Of a stretch of 64,000 nucleotides of DNA, positions 27,489 through 36,801 are shown one piece after another. The translations under genes and the position numbers were made by a program. The stretch comes from Hymenobacter montanus. GTDB taxonomy: Bacteria > Bacteroidota > Bacteroidia > Cytophagales > Hymenobacteraceae. The notes under the pieces are model-generated. The model made no database searches. It saw only the letters and a list, made by a program, of their open reading frames with translations, and had not been told where the DNA came from. How positions within the stretch are numbered: position 1 is the stretch's first letter; every line of letters begins with the position of its first letter. The stretch lies in assembly GCF_014699115.1 (NCBI RefSeq), contig NZ_JACXAD010000003.1, positions 62,001 to 126,000 on the forward strand, read 5' to 3'.

Positions 27489-28385
27489 TGAATTAAAAAC
27501 AAATTAGGAGGTCGCTAGGGCCCGCAAGTTAGCCCTTTTCGGACGCCCGCCGCCGCGCTTAACCTGAAAAAGCGTTGGTACAGGTCGGCGCTGCCAAGCC
27601 AGGTCAGCACTTTAAAGGTAGTTTCTTGTAATATGTAATAATAGGGTTGGCAATAGGCAGTAATCAGATAATTAGCATTTCGATAAACCGCCGGTTTATT
27701 TTTATTTCCGCAGCGGCTTATCGATCAAATTCGCTGAGCAAGGCGAACAGGAAGCCCACTATTTCTCCTGCCGGATCTGGTCGGCGAGCATTATCAGCCG
27801 GGCCCGAAGTGCGAAAACCACTGTCTGCCCGAGGCCACGATGGCGTATTGCGAGGTAAGATTCCGCCGTTTTCGCCGTTTATATCTCGCTTTTTTTCATA
27901 ATGAAAACCATATTATTTCTTTGTTTCGGTCGGCTGGCGCCGTAGCTGGGGTATTCTGACAGCGGCTGAAAGCTCCCTTCTAAAGCCTGATTGCCGCTTC
28001 TTTTACCGGCTTAGAGATTTGTTCGGCCTGAGTAAGATGTAGCGTGTAAAGAGTAATTAAGCTGGGGAAATAAATTCAGCTTTTCGATCGTAAAAAACTG
28101 GAAACCATAAAATTGATTTTCGGTAATCCGATGCCCCAGTAGCAGCCGCACACTTATTTTACTTTTTCTTTAGGGCTATGTGGCTGATGCTTTTGGGAAA
28201 AATTCACTGATGCCAAGCACCGGCATTAGCGAGTGGAGCGCCGGCTTTGCCGCGTTCAGCTAAATAGGTCATCGGCCATTTTATTTTTTTTGAATTTGTT
28301 TCCCCTTACCTGATACTTGCTTCGTATACATGGCGCGGCATTATATTTGGCGCTATCAATCATTTCACTCTACAGTTAAAACAGC
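27489..28385. other. Long AT-rich intergenic region
   Basis: About 900 bases between two divergent genes. A small dyad TAAACCG-C-CGGTTTA lies at 27684-27698. No frame here has family-like sequence; an 84-codon frame at 27647 lacks any such character. The promoter for the next gene is at its right end. I cannot exclude a small RNA. Confidence 0.4.
28317..28349 (+). promoter_or_regulatory. Bacteroidota-type promoter of the AT-hook protein gene
   Basis: TTGC (28317-28320) and TATATTTG (28342-28349) with a 21-base spacer fit TTG...TAnnTTTG. The predicted start near 28356 gives a leader of about 30 bases. Confidence 0.6.
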
Positions 28386-28649
28386 ATGGCTCTAAATTTT
28401 GATGACTTTCAGAAAATCGTGGAAAAGGCGCAGCAAGCCGACGGCGTGAAAGCAGACCTGAAACGTGCCCTGAAAAAGGTAAACACGGCCTTGGGTAATC
28501 TGCAGGCCGCCCTCAGCGAGGCTGACGCCGTACTCTCCGACGAGTACGTATCGGCGCCCAAAGAGCGCAAGCCTCGTCAGCCGCGTGCTCCCCGGTTGGG
28601 CGAAGACGGTACCCCTAAGAAGCCAGGCCGGCCGAAAAAAACGGCATAA
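28386..28649 (+). CDS. Small basic protein with C-terminal AT-hook-like tail
   Basis: 87 residues. Residues 1-55 form an amphipathic, probably coiled-coil helix (KRALKKVNTALGNLQAALSE). Residues 56-87 are a Lys/Arg/Pro tail with KERKPRQPRAPR and KKPGRPKKTA, the latter an AT-hook-like GRP core. The layout, a helical dimerisation part plus a disordered basic tail, suggests a nucleoid-associated or histone-H1-like DNA-binding protein. It has its own good promoter and a strong terminator, which fits a well expressed single gene. DNA binding is inferred from the motif only. Confidence 0.75.
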   Translation: MALNFDDFQKIVEKAQQADGVKADLKRALKKVNTALGNLQAALSEADAVLSDEYVSAPKERKPRQPRAPRLGEDGTPKKPGRPKKTA

Positions 28650-28670
28650 GTACCGAACTCTCAATGTGAG

Positions 28671-28704
28671 ACCGGCCCCTGCTTTACCAAAAGCAGGGGC
28701 CGGT
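28671..28704. terminator. Terminator after the AT-hook protein gene
   Basis: A perfect 15-bp stem (ACCGGCCCCTGCTTT and complement) with an ACCA loop. The T-run is short, but the stem is very stable and lies between convergent genes. Confidence 0.8.
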
Positions 28705-28746
28705 TTATGTATATTCCTACGGGTAGCTACCCATTACTACCCGCTA

Positions 28747-29859
28747 CTAGCTCTTCTTCTCAGTCCCGGCCGGTGGGCCCAGCACCTTCACCTTGTCCGC
28801 TTTGGCCAGGCCCGACAGTACTTCCACGTTGATGCCGTCGGAGAGACCGGTTTTTATCAGGCGCTTTTGAAACTGCTGGGGGCCGGTTTCTACTTCCACG
28901 AATACGCTGTCCTTGTTGACCTTGCCGAATTGCAGCAGGCTTTCCCGAATGGCCAGCACCTGCTGGCGGCGGCCCAGCACGATGTCGCCATTCGCCGAGT
29001 AGTTGGCCCGCAGAAACTGGCCCGGCTTGAGCTTGAGCCGCGCCCGCACCTGAAACTTAATCGCGCCCTCTTCGGCCAGCCCTTTGGGCGCGATGTACTC
29101 GAGGGTGGCCGGGAAACTCTGATTTTCGAGGGCGCCAATGGTCAGGTTCAGGTCCATGCCTTCGCGTACCTTGCCCACCTCGCTCTCGTCGATTTTGCCC
29201 TCGAACACCAGGCTCTGCATGTCGGCCACGGCGGCGATGGTGGTGCCCTCATTGAAGTTGTTGCGCTCGACCACCGACGACCCCACCTTGACGGGGACGT
29301 CGAGCAGCAGGCCCGTAATGGTGGAACGCACCAGGTTGAGCGAGCCGCCGGTGTTGCGGGAAGCCCCGCGCTGAGCAATCTGCAGGTTGCTCTCGGCCGC
29401 GTCCATGGCCTGCTGCTTGGCCCGGTAGTCGGCCAGAAAGTTGAGGTATTCCTGCTCGGCAATGACTTTCTGCTCAAACAAAACCCGCTGCCGGTCCAGC
29501 GCCACTTTGCTCGTTTCCAAGGCAATGCGCGCGGCCTGGATGCTGGTTGTGGCGCTGTTGACGTTGGCCGCGTTGGCCACCGTGCGAATGCGGGCGAGCA
29601 GTTGGCCTTCCCTGACCGGCTGCCCGGCCTCCACGTACAGCTCCTCCACGATGCCCGACACCTGGGGCTTGATTTGTACTTCGCGGCGCGGCACGATGCT
29701 GCCCGTGGCCACGGTCTTTTTCACGATGTCGGTCACGAAAGGCGATTCCGTAGTGTAAGTGACGGGGTCGGTGTGGGCCTGCTTCCAGAAATAGTAGCCC
29801 AGCCAGCCAAATCCGGCCAGTAGCAGCAGCAGCAACAGCGAAAGGAACACGCGTTTCAT
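28747..29859 (-). CDS. MacA-like periplasmic adaptor of an ABC exporter
   Basis: 370 residues. The N-terminal membrane anchor (about 5-25) is followed by a lipoyl half (REVQIKPQVSGIVEELYVEA), a coiled coil, a second lipoyl half (VRSTITGLLLDVPVKVG) and the beta-barrel and membrane-proximal domains of the HlyD/MacA family. It would connect MacB-type permeases to an outer-membrane factor, which is not encoded in this operon. It is the last gene of a minus-strand run: ATPase, small secreted protein, permease, permease, adaptor. Confidence 0.9.
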   Translation of the reverse strand: MKRVFLSLLLLLLLAGFGWLGYYFWKQAHTDPVTYTTESPFVTDIVKKTVATGSIVPRREVQIKPQVSGIVEELYVEAGQPVREGQLLARIRTVANAANVNSATTSIQAARIALETSKVALDRQRVLFEQKVIAEQEYLNFLADYRAKQQAMDAAESNLQIAQRGASRNTGGSLNLVRSTITGLLLDVPVKVGSSVVERNNFNEGTTIAAVADMQSLVFEGKIDESEVGKVREGMDLNLTIGALENQSFPATLEYIAPKGLAEEGAIKFQVRARLKLKPGQFLRANYSANGDIVLGRRQQVLAIRESLLQFGKVNKDSVFVEVETGPQQFQKRLIKTGLSDGINVEVLSGLAKADKVKVLGPPAGTEKKS

Positions 29860-29967
29860 GAGAATTGGTAAAGGGAAATGTTATTCATGTTGTTAATGCC
29901 GGCTCGAGCAGCGCGCCGGGCTCCGACAAGCCTGGCCGATGGTTCTGGCCTACCCCGGAGGTCGGGG

Positions 29968-31209
29968 CTATTCATCTTTCAGGGCCACCACGGGCTGGAC
30001 TTGCGCAGCTTTCAGGGCCGGCACTAGCCCGGCCACGGCGCCGGCCACGACCAGCAGCGTCACGGCCGTGCCGGCCACGCCCAGGTTGACCTGGGGGTTG
30101 GCGAAAAACCCGATGTTCTGGCCCGCGATCAAGGCATTGATGCCGGCCATGAGCGCGGTGCCCACCAACAGGCCCAGCAGCCCGGCCGCGGCCGTGATAA
30201 CGATGCTCTCCTGCACAATCAGGCTGACGATGCTCCAGGGGGTAGCCCCGAGGGCCTTGCGGATCCCGATTTCCTTGGTGCGCTCTTTCACCACGATGAG
30301 CATAATGTTGCTCACCCCGATGATGCCGGCGAGGATGGTACCGATACTGACCAACCAGCTAAAGCCCGTGATGCCGGTAAACAGCCCCTGCACCCGCGCG
30401 TACTCCTCCTCCACATTAGCCGAGCCGAGCGCCCGGTCGTCGGTGGGGGCCACTTTGTGCTGCCGGGCCAGTACCTGCTTGGCCTTGGTTTCGACCACCG
30501 CCGCCGGAATGCCGGGCTGGGGAAGAAAGGTGAAATAGCTCACCCTGTTCACTTGGTTGAAGGTGTTTTGCAGCGTGGTAAGCGGAATAATGATGGTTTG
30601 AGCCTCTTCCTGGGCATTTTCGGGCTTGCCTTCGGCCTTGAGCAGGCCCACCACCAAAAAGTAGATGCCCTTGATGCGAATCTGCTGGCCCAGCGGATTC
30701 TGATTGCCAAATAACACCTCCGCTACCCGGTCGCCGATGACGGCCACTTTGCGCCGCTCCCCAATGTCGGGTGCATTGATGAACCGGCCCCCAATCAGGT
30801 GCAGAGCCTTCACGGCCGGGAAGCCGGGGTACTCGCCGTTCACCGAAAACGACGAGCTCTTGGTGCCGTATTGCACGGTAAAGGTGCCGTCGAGCGAGCC
30901 GCGGGGCAGAACGAGAGCCGCTTCGGGCACCTCCCGCGCCAGGGCGGCCACATCGTCGTTGGTAAACTGAATGGAGCGGCCCACCTTCAGCCCCGCGTAA
31001 GGCACGCTGGTGCGCTGCGACCAGATAAACACCGCGTTCTTGGCCACGTCGAATTCCTTTTCCACACCATTGCGGAAGCCCCGGCCGGCGCCGAGCAGGA
31101 CCACCAGCATGAAAATGCCCCAGTACACGCCGAACGCGGTCAGGCCCGTGCGCAGCTTGTGGCGCCGCACCGTGCCGAGAATTTCCTGCCATTTGTCGAG
31201 GTCAAACAT
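29968..31209 (-). CDS. MacB-like ABC transporter permease (copy 2)
   Basis: 413 residues. A membrane helix near 20-40 is followed by a large periplasmic MacB_PCD domain (about 45-250) and an FtsX-type block of three helices (about 285-400). That block holds the usual ERTKEIGIRKALGATPWSI coupling segment. No ATPase domain is fused, so it depends on the separate ATPase at 33196-33864. The start MFDLDKWQEILGTVRRHKLR is nearly identical to that of the next permease, and both are 413 residues long, which points to an old tandem duplication. Confidence 0.92.
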   Translation of the reverse strand: MFDLDKWQEILGTVRRHKLRTGLTAFGVYWGIFMLVVLLGAGRGFRNGVEKEFDVAKNAVFIWSQRTSVPYAGLKVGRSIQFTNDDVAALAREVPEAALVLPRGSLDGTFTVQYGTKSSSFSVNGEYPGFPAVKALHLIGGRFINAPDIGERRKVAVIGDRVAEVLFGNQNPLGQQIRIKGIYFLVVGLLKAEGKPENAQEEAQTIIIPLTTLQNTFNQVNRVSYFTFLPQPGIPAAVVETKAKQVLARQHKVAPTDDRALGSANVEEEYARVQGLFTGITGFSWLVSIGTILAGIIGVSNIMLIVVKERTKEIGIRKALGATPWSIVSLIVQESIVITAAAGLLGLLVGTALMAGINALIAGQNIGFFANPQVNLGVAGTAVTLLVVAGAVAGLVPALKAAQVQPVVALKDE

Positions 31210-31324
31210 TAGTACGGAAAAGCAAAAGGGGCCAGCAGCGTAATTATAAACGGGGTTTTTCTACTCGGAACGGTCGTACCCGGCGTTGTATTTGGGCTCG
31301 GGGCAATCATTCTTAGAATGGGAT

Positions 31325-32566
31325 TTAATCGGCGCGCAGGGCTTCGATGGGTTTAACGTTGGCTGCCTTAGTGGCCGGCACTAGCCCGGCCACCGCGCCC
31401 GATACTACCAGCAGGGCCGTGGCGCTGAGCGCTACGGTCAGGTTCACCTGTGGGTTATCGAAGTAGGATGAGCTGCCCCCGGCTTGCTCCAGGGCGTAGC
31501 GCACGGCGTCGAGCAGGGCCACGCCGGCCAGTAGCCCTAAGTAGCCCGAGACGCTGGTAATCACCACCGATTCCTGCACAATCATGCTGACGATGCTCCA
31601 GGGCGTGGCTCCCAGCGCCTTGCGCACGCCGATTTCGCGGGTGCGCTCCTGCACGATGATGAGCATGATGTTGCTCACACCCACCACGCCGGCCACCAGC
31701 GTGAGCACGCCAATCACGCTCACAAACAGCTGAATGCCCTGGAACAGCCCCTCGAATCGGGCCACTTCTTCCTCGTTATTTTCGAGCTCCAGGGCCTGTT
31801 TATCCGCGGGGTCGAACTGGTGGCGGCGGGCCAGCAATTGCCTGATCTGCTCTTCCAGCACCTTCACCGGTGTGCCCTGACGGCTGCTCACCCCGATGCG
31901 CTGCACCTGGTTGTACTGGTTGAACGTGCTTTGGAACGTGGTGAACGGCACAAAGGCCCGCTCCTCGTTGCGGCCGTTGTTGCCGGTGTTGGTGAACGTA
32001 CCCACGATGCGGAAAAATACTCCCTTCACCCGCACGTACTTGCCAATGCCGCTGCTGTCGCCAAACAGCACTTTGTGTACCTTTTCGCCCAGCAGCATCA
32101 CCTTGCGCTGCTCGATGCCGTCGAGCGGGCTCAGCAGCCGACCCCGGGCGAGCCGTTCGCCGTTGATCTGGAAGAACTCGGCGTTGGCTCCGAACACCTG
32201 GTAAGAGCCGTTTTTGGTGCCGTTAATGATGGTGTATTCGCCGAAGAGCCGGTTGCGGGTAGCGAGCAGCTCCACGCCGTTTACGTGGCGGCGGATGGCC
32301 TCCAAGTCGTCGTTGGTGAATTTAATTTCCCGGCCGGGCTTCAGGCCCTGCCAGGGCAGCGACGTTTTGCCGGCGCTCACGAACAGGCTGTTCTTCGCTC
32401 CGCTGCCAAACTCCTTCCACACGCCGTTCTCCATGCCTTTGCCCGCGCCCAGCAGCAGTACCAGCATGAAGATGCCCCAAAATACTCCGAAGGCCGTCAG
32501 GAACGTGCGCAGCTTGTTACGCCGCATCGTGCCCAGAATTTCCTGCCATTTGTCAAGGTCAAACAT
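31325..32566 (-). CDS. MacB-like ABC transporter permease (copy 1)
   Basis: 413 residues with the same layout as its neighbour: N-terminal helix, MacB periplasmic domain, and FtsX helices with ERTREIGVRKALGATPWSI. The two permeases probably form a heterodimer. This copy has a Phe/Val-rich periplasmic region quite unlike the other copy's, while the ends are conserved. That fits divergence of the substrate-facing part. MacB-type exporters work as mechanotransmitters that push periplasmic substrates (peptides, siderophores, lipoproteins or toxins) through an outer-membrane channel. Confidence 0.92.
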   Translation of the reverse strand: MFDLDKWQEILGTMRRNKLRTFLTAFGVFWGIFMLVLLLGAGKGMENGVWKEFGSGAKNSLFVSAGKTSLPWQGLKPGREIKFTNDDLEAIRRHVNGVELLATRNRLFGEYTIINGTKNGSYQVFGANAEFFQINGERLARGRLLSPLDGIEQRKVMLLGEKVHKVLFGDSSGIGKYVRVKGVFFRIVGTFTNTGNNGRNEERAFVPFTTFQSTFNQYNQVQRIGVSSRQGTPVKVLEEQIRQLLARRHQFDPADKQALELENNEEEVARFEGLFQGIQLFVSVIGVLTLVAGVVGVSNIMLIIVQERTREIGVRKALGATPWSIVSMIVQESVVITSVSGYLGLLAGVALLDAVRYALEQAGGSSSYFDNPQVNLTVALSATALLVVSGAVAGLVPATKAANVKPIEALRAD

Positions 32567-32655
32567 CTAATCAATGGTTAACAGTTATCAATCAGCCGGC
32601 CGCCGGTAGCGGAATCGCTTGGGGGCGGGCCGACGATAAAAGATTGATGCATCAG

Positions 32656-33150
32656 CTATTTCTGGCAGCCTTGCCGGACTTTTTCGAGGCGGCCCACCAC
32701 TTCTTTTACGACGGCTTCGTTGGTGGTATAAAGCGGGAACTCCAGGCTGATGCTGCTGCCCTTTTTGCGGCTATTTGCCTTGACTTGAAAGTGTTTTTGC
32801 CCATCATCGTCCGTGGCCGGCTCATACGTCAGGGCCGTTACGTCCGCCCACTCGAAGCTCATTTTCATTTCAAAAATGCCGTTGTCCATTTTCACCGCCC
32901 AGCCCGATTTGCCGCGGTTGAAGCTTAGGCCCAAGGGTTGACTGGTGTGTGCCTTGGCTCCCCGGTCGCGGATCAGTTGCTCGCCGCCACACCCGTTGAG
33001 GGTAAGCGTTACTTCCTGATTGGGATTCTGGGGGTTACGCATCAGCCGGTTGAGCTGCTGCGCCACTGCTTGGGTTTCGGCCGGGGGCACCTGGGCCTGA
33101 GCAGCGCCAGCAGCGCCAAATAGCACGAGCAGGAGAGCGGAAGTTTTCAT
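32656..33150 (-). CDS. Small secreted protein inside the MacAB-like operon
   Basis: 164 residues with a signal peptide (MKTSALLLVLFGAAGAAQAQ). The mature part is a beta-rich domain with two Cys (in LNGCGGEQL and VRQGCQK) that could form a disulfide in the periplasm. I recognise no family. Its place between ATPase and permease in a tight minus-strand run suggests a role linked to the exporter, for example as periplasmic substrate or helper. That is position-based inference only. Confidence 0.75.
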   Translation of the reverse strand: MKTSALLLVLFGAAGAAQAQVPPAETQAVAQQLNRLMRNPQNPNQEVTLTLNGCGGEQLIRDRGAKAHTSQPLGLSFNRGKSGWAVKMDNGIFEMKMSFEWADVTALTYEPATDDDGQKHFQVKANSRKKGSSISLEFPLYTTNEAVVKEVVGRLEKVRQGCQK

Positions 33151-33195
33151 GATAAAAGGTAAGAAAAGTGGGGCTGGAAATGGCCCGGCCAGGGG

Positions 33196-33864
33196 TTACT
33201 CGTTTACTATCAAGCCATCGCGCACCCGAATCATGCGCTGGGTTTGGTCGGCGATGTCGTTTTCGTGAGTCACAATAATTACCGTCATGCCCTCGCGGTG
33301 TACCTGTTTGAAGATGTCCATTACTTCCTGCGTCGTCTGGGTGTCGAGGGCACCAGTGGGTTCGTCGGCCAGAATCAGCTTGGGCTGGCTGATGAGGGCC
33401 CGGGCAATGGCGACGCGCTGCTTCTGGCCGCCCGACAACTCGCTGGGCAGGTGGTCGGCCCGGTCGGCCAGGCCCACGCGGTCGAGGTAGTCGAGCGCCA
33501 GTCGGTTGCGCTCGCGGCGGCTCACCTTTTGGTAGTACAAGGGCAGGGCTACGTTTTCCAGGGCGCTCTTGAAGCTGAGCAGGTTGAACGACTGAAATAC
33601 GAACCCCAGGAACTGATTCCGGTAGTGGGCGGCCCGGGTTTGCGACAGGTTGCGGTCGATGCGGGTGCCGGCCAGGGTGTAGTCGCCTTGGTCGAAATCG
33701 TCGAGAATGCCCAGGATGTTCAGCAAGGTGCTTTTCCCCGACCCCGACGACCCCATAATGCTCACCAGCTCGCCCGGCCGGATGTGCAGGTCGATGCCCT
33801 TGAGGACCTCTAACCGGTGGGCGCCCACTTCGTAACTCTTCCGAATGTTTCGCAATTCAATCAT
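33196..33864 (-). CDS. ABC transporter ATP-binding protein (MacB/LolD type)
   Basis: 222 residues from the ATG at 33864 ([14 protein letters not shown]). An ATG 21 bases upstream adds only seven residues. Walker [10 protein letters not shown], the LSGGQ signature as [16 protein letters not shown], and Walker [14 protein letters not shown] are all intact, with a switch His in VTHEND. Sequence features place it with the LolD/MacB/FtsE group, whose members pair with FtsX-type permeases. It is the first gene of the five-gene exporter run. Confidence 0.93.
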   Translation of the reverse strand: MIELRNIRKSYEVGAHRLEVLKGIDLHIRPGELVSIMGSSGSGKSTLLNILGILDDFDQGDYTLAGTRIDRNLSQTRAAHYRNQFLGFVFQSFNLLSFKSALENVALPLYYQKVSRRERNRLALDYLDRVGLADRADHLPSELSGGQKQRVAIARALISQPKLILADEPTGALDTQTTQEVMDIFKQVHREGMTVIIVTHENDIADQTQRMIRVRDGLIVNE

Positions 33865-34502
33865 AGACCGCTGGCAACCATGCACTCGTGCTGAGTTTTA
33901 ATACTTGAGGCTGCGCGGGAAACATCATTCCAGCGCAAAATCCACCGCCCGGGTAGTCCGGCAGCTTGGGGCGTTTTGCCCGGCTGCCTGGCCGGCCCGG
34001 CCAATAGATGCAACTTCGGCCACGGTAGTTGCCTGGTCATTCGCCATCGCGCGGGTTAGAAGCGCAGCGCTGAGCAGGTCTACTGCTTGCGGCACCGTCG
34101 AAAGGTAATAAGCACACGACAACCGGCGGCCTTTACCGGCTACTACCTCATCCCGGAGCGCGGTAAACGCGAGTCGTACTCACGTGGCTCCGCAACCAGG
34201 CGCGGCGGGTCCCGACTCAGCGAGGGTGTTCGATTAAGGTACGTCTGCTTTGCCCGGGCAATAGGGTAAAATCCGGTGAATCTAGTCCAAAGCCTGCTCT
34301 CTAAAAAACCTTTGGTTGCTATCGCCTTAAAAGCCCCTACCCCTGGATAAATGAAGGGCGAATAAAGCCGTTTGCCCTAGTCAGTTAGCTCATTTTTCAT
34401 GGATTGATGCAAATAATTATTCGAAGTAGATCCAAATGCTATGAATCAACAAAAAAAAGCGTTATCATTGTGAATATTTTTAGGTAATTCAGCACTTCCC
34501 AC
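33865..34502. other. Intergenic region upstream of the exporter operon
   Basis: About 640 bases. The left half is GC-rich with several short frames that lack family character on both strands. The right 120 bases are AT-rich and probably hold the promoter of the small gene at 34503. No clear -7/-33 pair is seen. Confidence 0.35.
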
Positions 34503-34691
34503 ATGAAAACAGCTTTGGAGATGGCCCACGAGGCGTATACTGCCCGTAAACAAGCAGAGCGTCAGGAACAAATGATGCGGTTGCGCCAGGAATTACAAGC
34601 TTCGCTCCCCCGTCAGGCCGCCGGGAAACGGGCGCTCAATGCTACCAAGCGCGCCAAGTCAGTAACGTCCTCACAGCAAGAAGCCGAGTAA
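34503..34691 (+). CDS. Small basic helical protein, unknown function
   Basis: 62 residues, nearly all predicted helix, rich in Gln, Glu, Arg and Ala (YTARKQAERQEQMMRLRQEL), with a basic Ser/Lys tail. It follows an AT-rich leader and is followed 22 bases later by a 10-bp hairpin (TCGGGAAAGT at 34713-34722, complement at 34745-34754), which supports a real transcription unit. I recognise no family. Chance open frame is not excluded. Confidence 0.45.
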   Translation: MKTALEMAHEAYTARKQAERQEQMMRLRQELQASLPRQAAGKRALNATKRAKSVTSSQQEAE

Positions 34692-35123
34692 GGATTAAAT
34701 CTTATGGCGTAATCGGGAAAGTGGGGCTGGTTTGTGTCAGCACTACTTTCCCGACAAGCTATAAGTGCCAATATGGTAGTGGAACCCACTAACCTATACC
34801 GTGGTGTGCGGACTGTCGGATCTAGTGCATAGTGCAATCAGCGAGGCCGTCGCGGACGGAGCCATAAGGTTGTAGTCTGCAGTAGTCCTATTTAAGGGTG
34901 CGAGGTCAGCAGCAGTAAACAAGAATCAAGGGCTCTGCAACGTAATGGCATAGTCACTGGGTTCGATACGGGAGATGTAATATACTGTCATCCTGACCAC
35001 GCAAATACCTTATCCCGCAGAAACAACAAGCGGTGAAAGACGGCCGAAGCCTTTGATGGGGTGGAGTAAGCCTACTCTATTCTCAAACGGAAAGACGTCA
35101 GCTTTCCAGGCATAATGCCGAAA
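34692..35123. other. Intergenic region with one hairpin
   Basis: About 430 bases. It contains the 10-bp inverted repeat at 34713-34754, possibly the 3' end of the small gene before it. Nothing else is recognised. Confidence 0.4.
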
Positions 35124-35915
35124 CTAGGTCCTTTTTCCTTTAGGAGCAGGCCTGGATTTGGGCGCCGGGTACACAAACTGCTTCTGCTTCAGCCAGCTTT
35201 CTATGAAGTGCGGGTCGGCCGAGAGACAGCCTACTACGCGATAGTTGGAGCGCAAGGCTGGAGCAGTGGCAGCTTCTTCGTCTACTACGGTGGACTCACC
35301 TAGATAAGTGGAGTGAATGAAGCGTACTTCCCCCTTGTCTACCAGCAGGAAGCCTACGTGAAAGTCCAGCCCCACCACGTACAGACCGTCGCCGAGCTGC
35401 TGTACCTGCTGCACGAAGCTGCGCTGTGGCACCAGGCTGTAGCGGTGAATGTGGGCTTCGTCAGTTAGATTCTTAACCAGGCTTTCGGAAGTTGTTTTGG
35501 CCAAGGCCACGCGTTCGAGCCGTATTCCGGCATCTCGTAATGTAGTCGTGACGAAGTAGCCGCAGGCAATACTGCCCCGCTGTGGCGTTTGGGTGGTGCC
35601 ATAGAAAGCCCAGGGTGTGCCGTACCAAGTGGGCCAGATATCTGTGTGGAGAGCGGTAATGAGCAGTTGCCGGGCCTGCCGTTGCAGGGCCGCTTTTTCA
35701 GGGCCGGTGTCAGCTTGCTGATAACGAGTGGCCAGGGCGGTACGGCGTTGGGCCAGCGCCCGCAGGCGCTGAGGGTAGCCGGCCGTATCGGGGGCCACTT
35801 GCGCTAGTGGGGCTGCTGGCTCGGACTGGAATGGGCGCAACTGATAGTAGGTTAAGCTACCTAGCAGGACGAGCAGGAATACCACTTTAATGAGAGTTGC
35901 TGTTGGGCATTTCAT
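35124..35915 (-). CDS. Membrane-anchored NlpC/P60-like putative cysteine hydrolase
   Basis: 263 residues. An N-terminal hydrophobic segment (8-25) is a signal anchor or uncleaved signal. Residues 45-90 are helical. The main domain starts with a Cys at 118 in RGSIACGYFVTTTLRDAG. A helix start carrying Cys is typical of NlpC/P60 and related papain-like folds. His186 in GLDFHVGFLLV and His201 in VRFIHSTY are candidates for the catalytic base and third residue. Family members cut peptidoglycan stems or amide bonds. I do not recognise a closer family, so the activity is an inference from motif order. It stands alone. Confidence 0.6.
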   Translation of the reverse strand: MKCPTATLIKVVFLLVLLGSLTYYQLRPFQSEPAAPLAQVAPDTAGYPQRLRALAQRRTALATRYQQADTGPEKAALQRQARQLLITALHTDIWPTWYGTPWAFYGTTQTPQRGSIACGYFVTTTLRDAGIRLERVALAKTTSESLVKNLTDEAHIHRYSLVPQRSFVQQVQQLGDGLYVVGLDFHVGFLLVDKGEVRFIHSTYLGESTVVDEEAATAPALRSNYRVVGCLSADPHFIESWLKQKQFVYPAPKSRPAPKGKRT

Positions 35916-36332
35916 ACAGACCCAACTAACGAACCGCTTGTCATTTATTGCATTATTAGCGCATCATATTTAATTGCTGCATGTGGAATCAACAAGTCTT
36001 CTTCTCATTGGCCCAGGGCGACAACGTCCGCAAAATGGAGCGGCCAGGGCACGGCTTGGCCTCGCGTCCTGGCGAGTCCTGCAATGGACCAGCGCTGACA
36101 GCGCTCAGGTTTTCACCTCGCTAAACCTAGCAGCATTCGCTTGCGTCTGCCAGCAGCGGCTGGTAGCCCCACGCAGGCCGTAAGCTCCATGTACCAGGTT
36201 CAGCCCGTGGATGAAGGGTGGCTTGCTCTACAGGCAGTAAGTGCCGACGGAGGCGATTGTAGTCCGCTGAACAGCAGGCCAAGTAGCTTGATAAGCCGGC
36301 TGGCCATGCACCCCTCTGGCAAAAACAATTCC
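35916..36332. other. Intergenic region without recognised content
   Basis: About 420 bases between two minus-strand genes. Short frames are present but show no signal peptide, domain or conserved character. Confidence 0.4.
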
Positions 36333-36740
36333 TTATTTGGCTTTGCGGAATAAGTAGCGGGTCATGAAAATACCTTGCTGCGATTGTCCGCCCGTGCCCT
36401 GAATGGTTTGGGTAAGGGGCGTGGTCTGATACAGTTCCCAGCCCTCAGCGGTAATCTCGCTGAGGTACCGCACAATTAGCTCTTCGTTGTTGCGCACGTT
36501 GCCCATGTTGATCCCCAACAGCGAGAATAGATTTTCCATGTTAGATTCCTTCGTGCCCTTCCACTCCGGCGTAAACAGTACCCGCGAGCGGCCCAGGCCG
36601 CCGGGCACGATGCTCTCAATGGTAGTCATTTGCAGGAACTGGTAGCCCCCCTTGGCTTGGGCCCGCGTCGGGTGAGCGAAAGCGAAACTGGTCATCAAGA
36701 GCAGGACCATCAACGTCCGGCGAATGGATAAAGCAGGCAT
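36333..36740 (-). CDS. Small secreted protein, unknown function
   Basis: 135 residues from the ATG at 36740, chosen because it opens a signal peptide (MPALSIRRTLMVLLLMTSFA to TRAQ). The frame is open 28 codons further upstream without one. The mature part (about 110 residues) starts with YQFLQMTTIES and ends with a short basic tail. A segment ELIVRYLSEITAEGWELYQT resembles the DUF4177-type fold of small Bacteroidota proteins. CAAAAATA at 36773-36780 is a -7 match on the minus strand. Confidence 0.65.
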   Translation of the reverse strand: MPALSIRRTLMVLLLMTSFAFAHPTRAQAKGGYQFLQMTTIESIVPGGLGRSRVLFTPEWKGTKESNMENLFSLLGINMGNVRNNEELIVRYLSEITAEGWELYQTTPLTQTIQGTGGQSQQGIFMTRYLFRKAK

Positions 36741-36801
36741 ATAATACAGAAGGAAAGAGAAAAACGAGGTCGCAAAAATAGTTGTCGGGCCAGGGCCGCG
36801 C

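Noticed and set aside
26391..27491. A 366-codon frame opposite the 26454 lipoprotein
   Set aside because: Antisense artefact. The minus-strand frame has a lipobox signal and a terminator in the right place.
27647..27901. An 84-codon frame in the 27.5-28.4 kb gap
   Set aside because: Low-complexity, no recognisable feature and no promoter.
28585..29823. A 412-codon frame opposite the MacA-like gene
   Set aside because: Antisense to a gene with clear family motifs; no domain of its own, and it crosses a terminator.
34960..34985. A possible tRNA T-arm (GGTTCGAT)
   Set aside because: No acceptor, D or anticodon stem could be formed around it.
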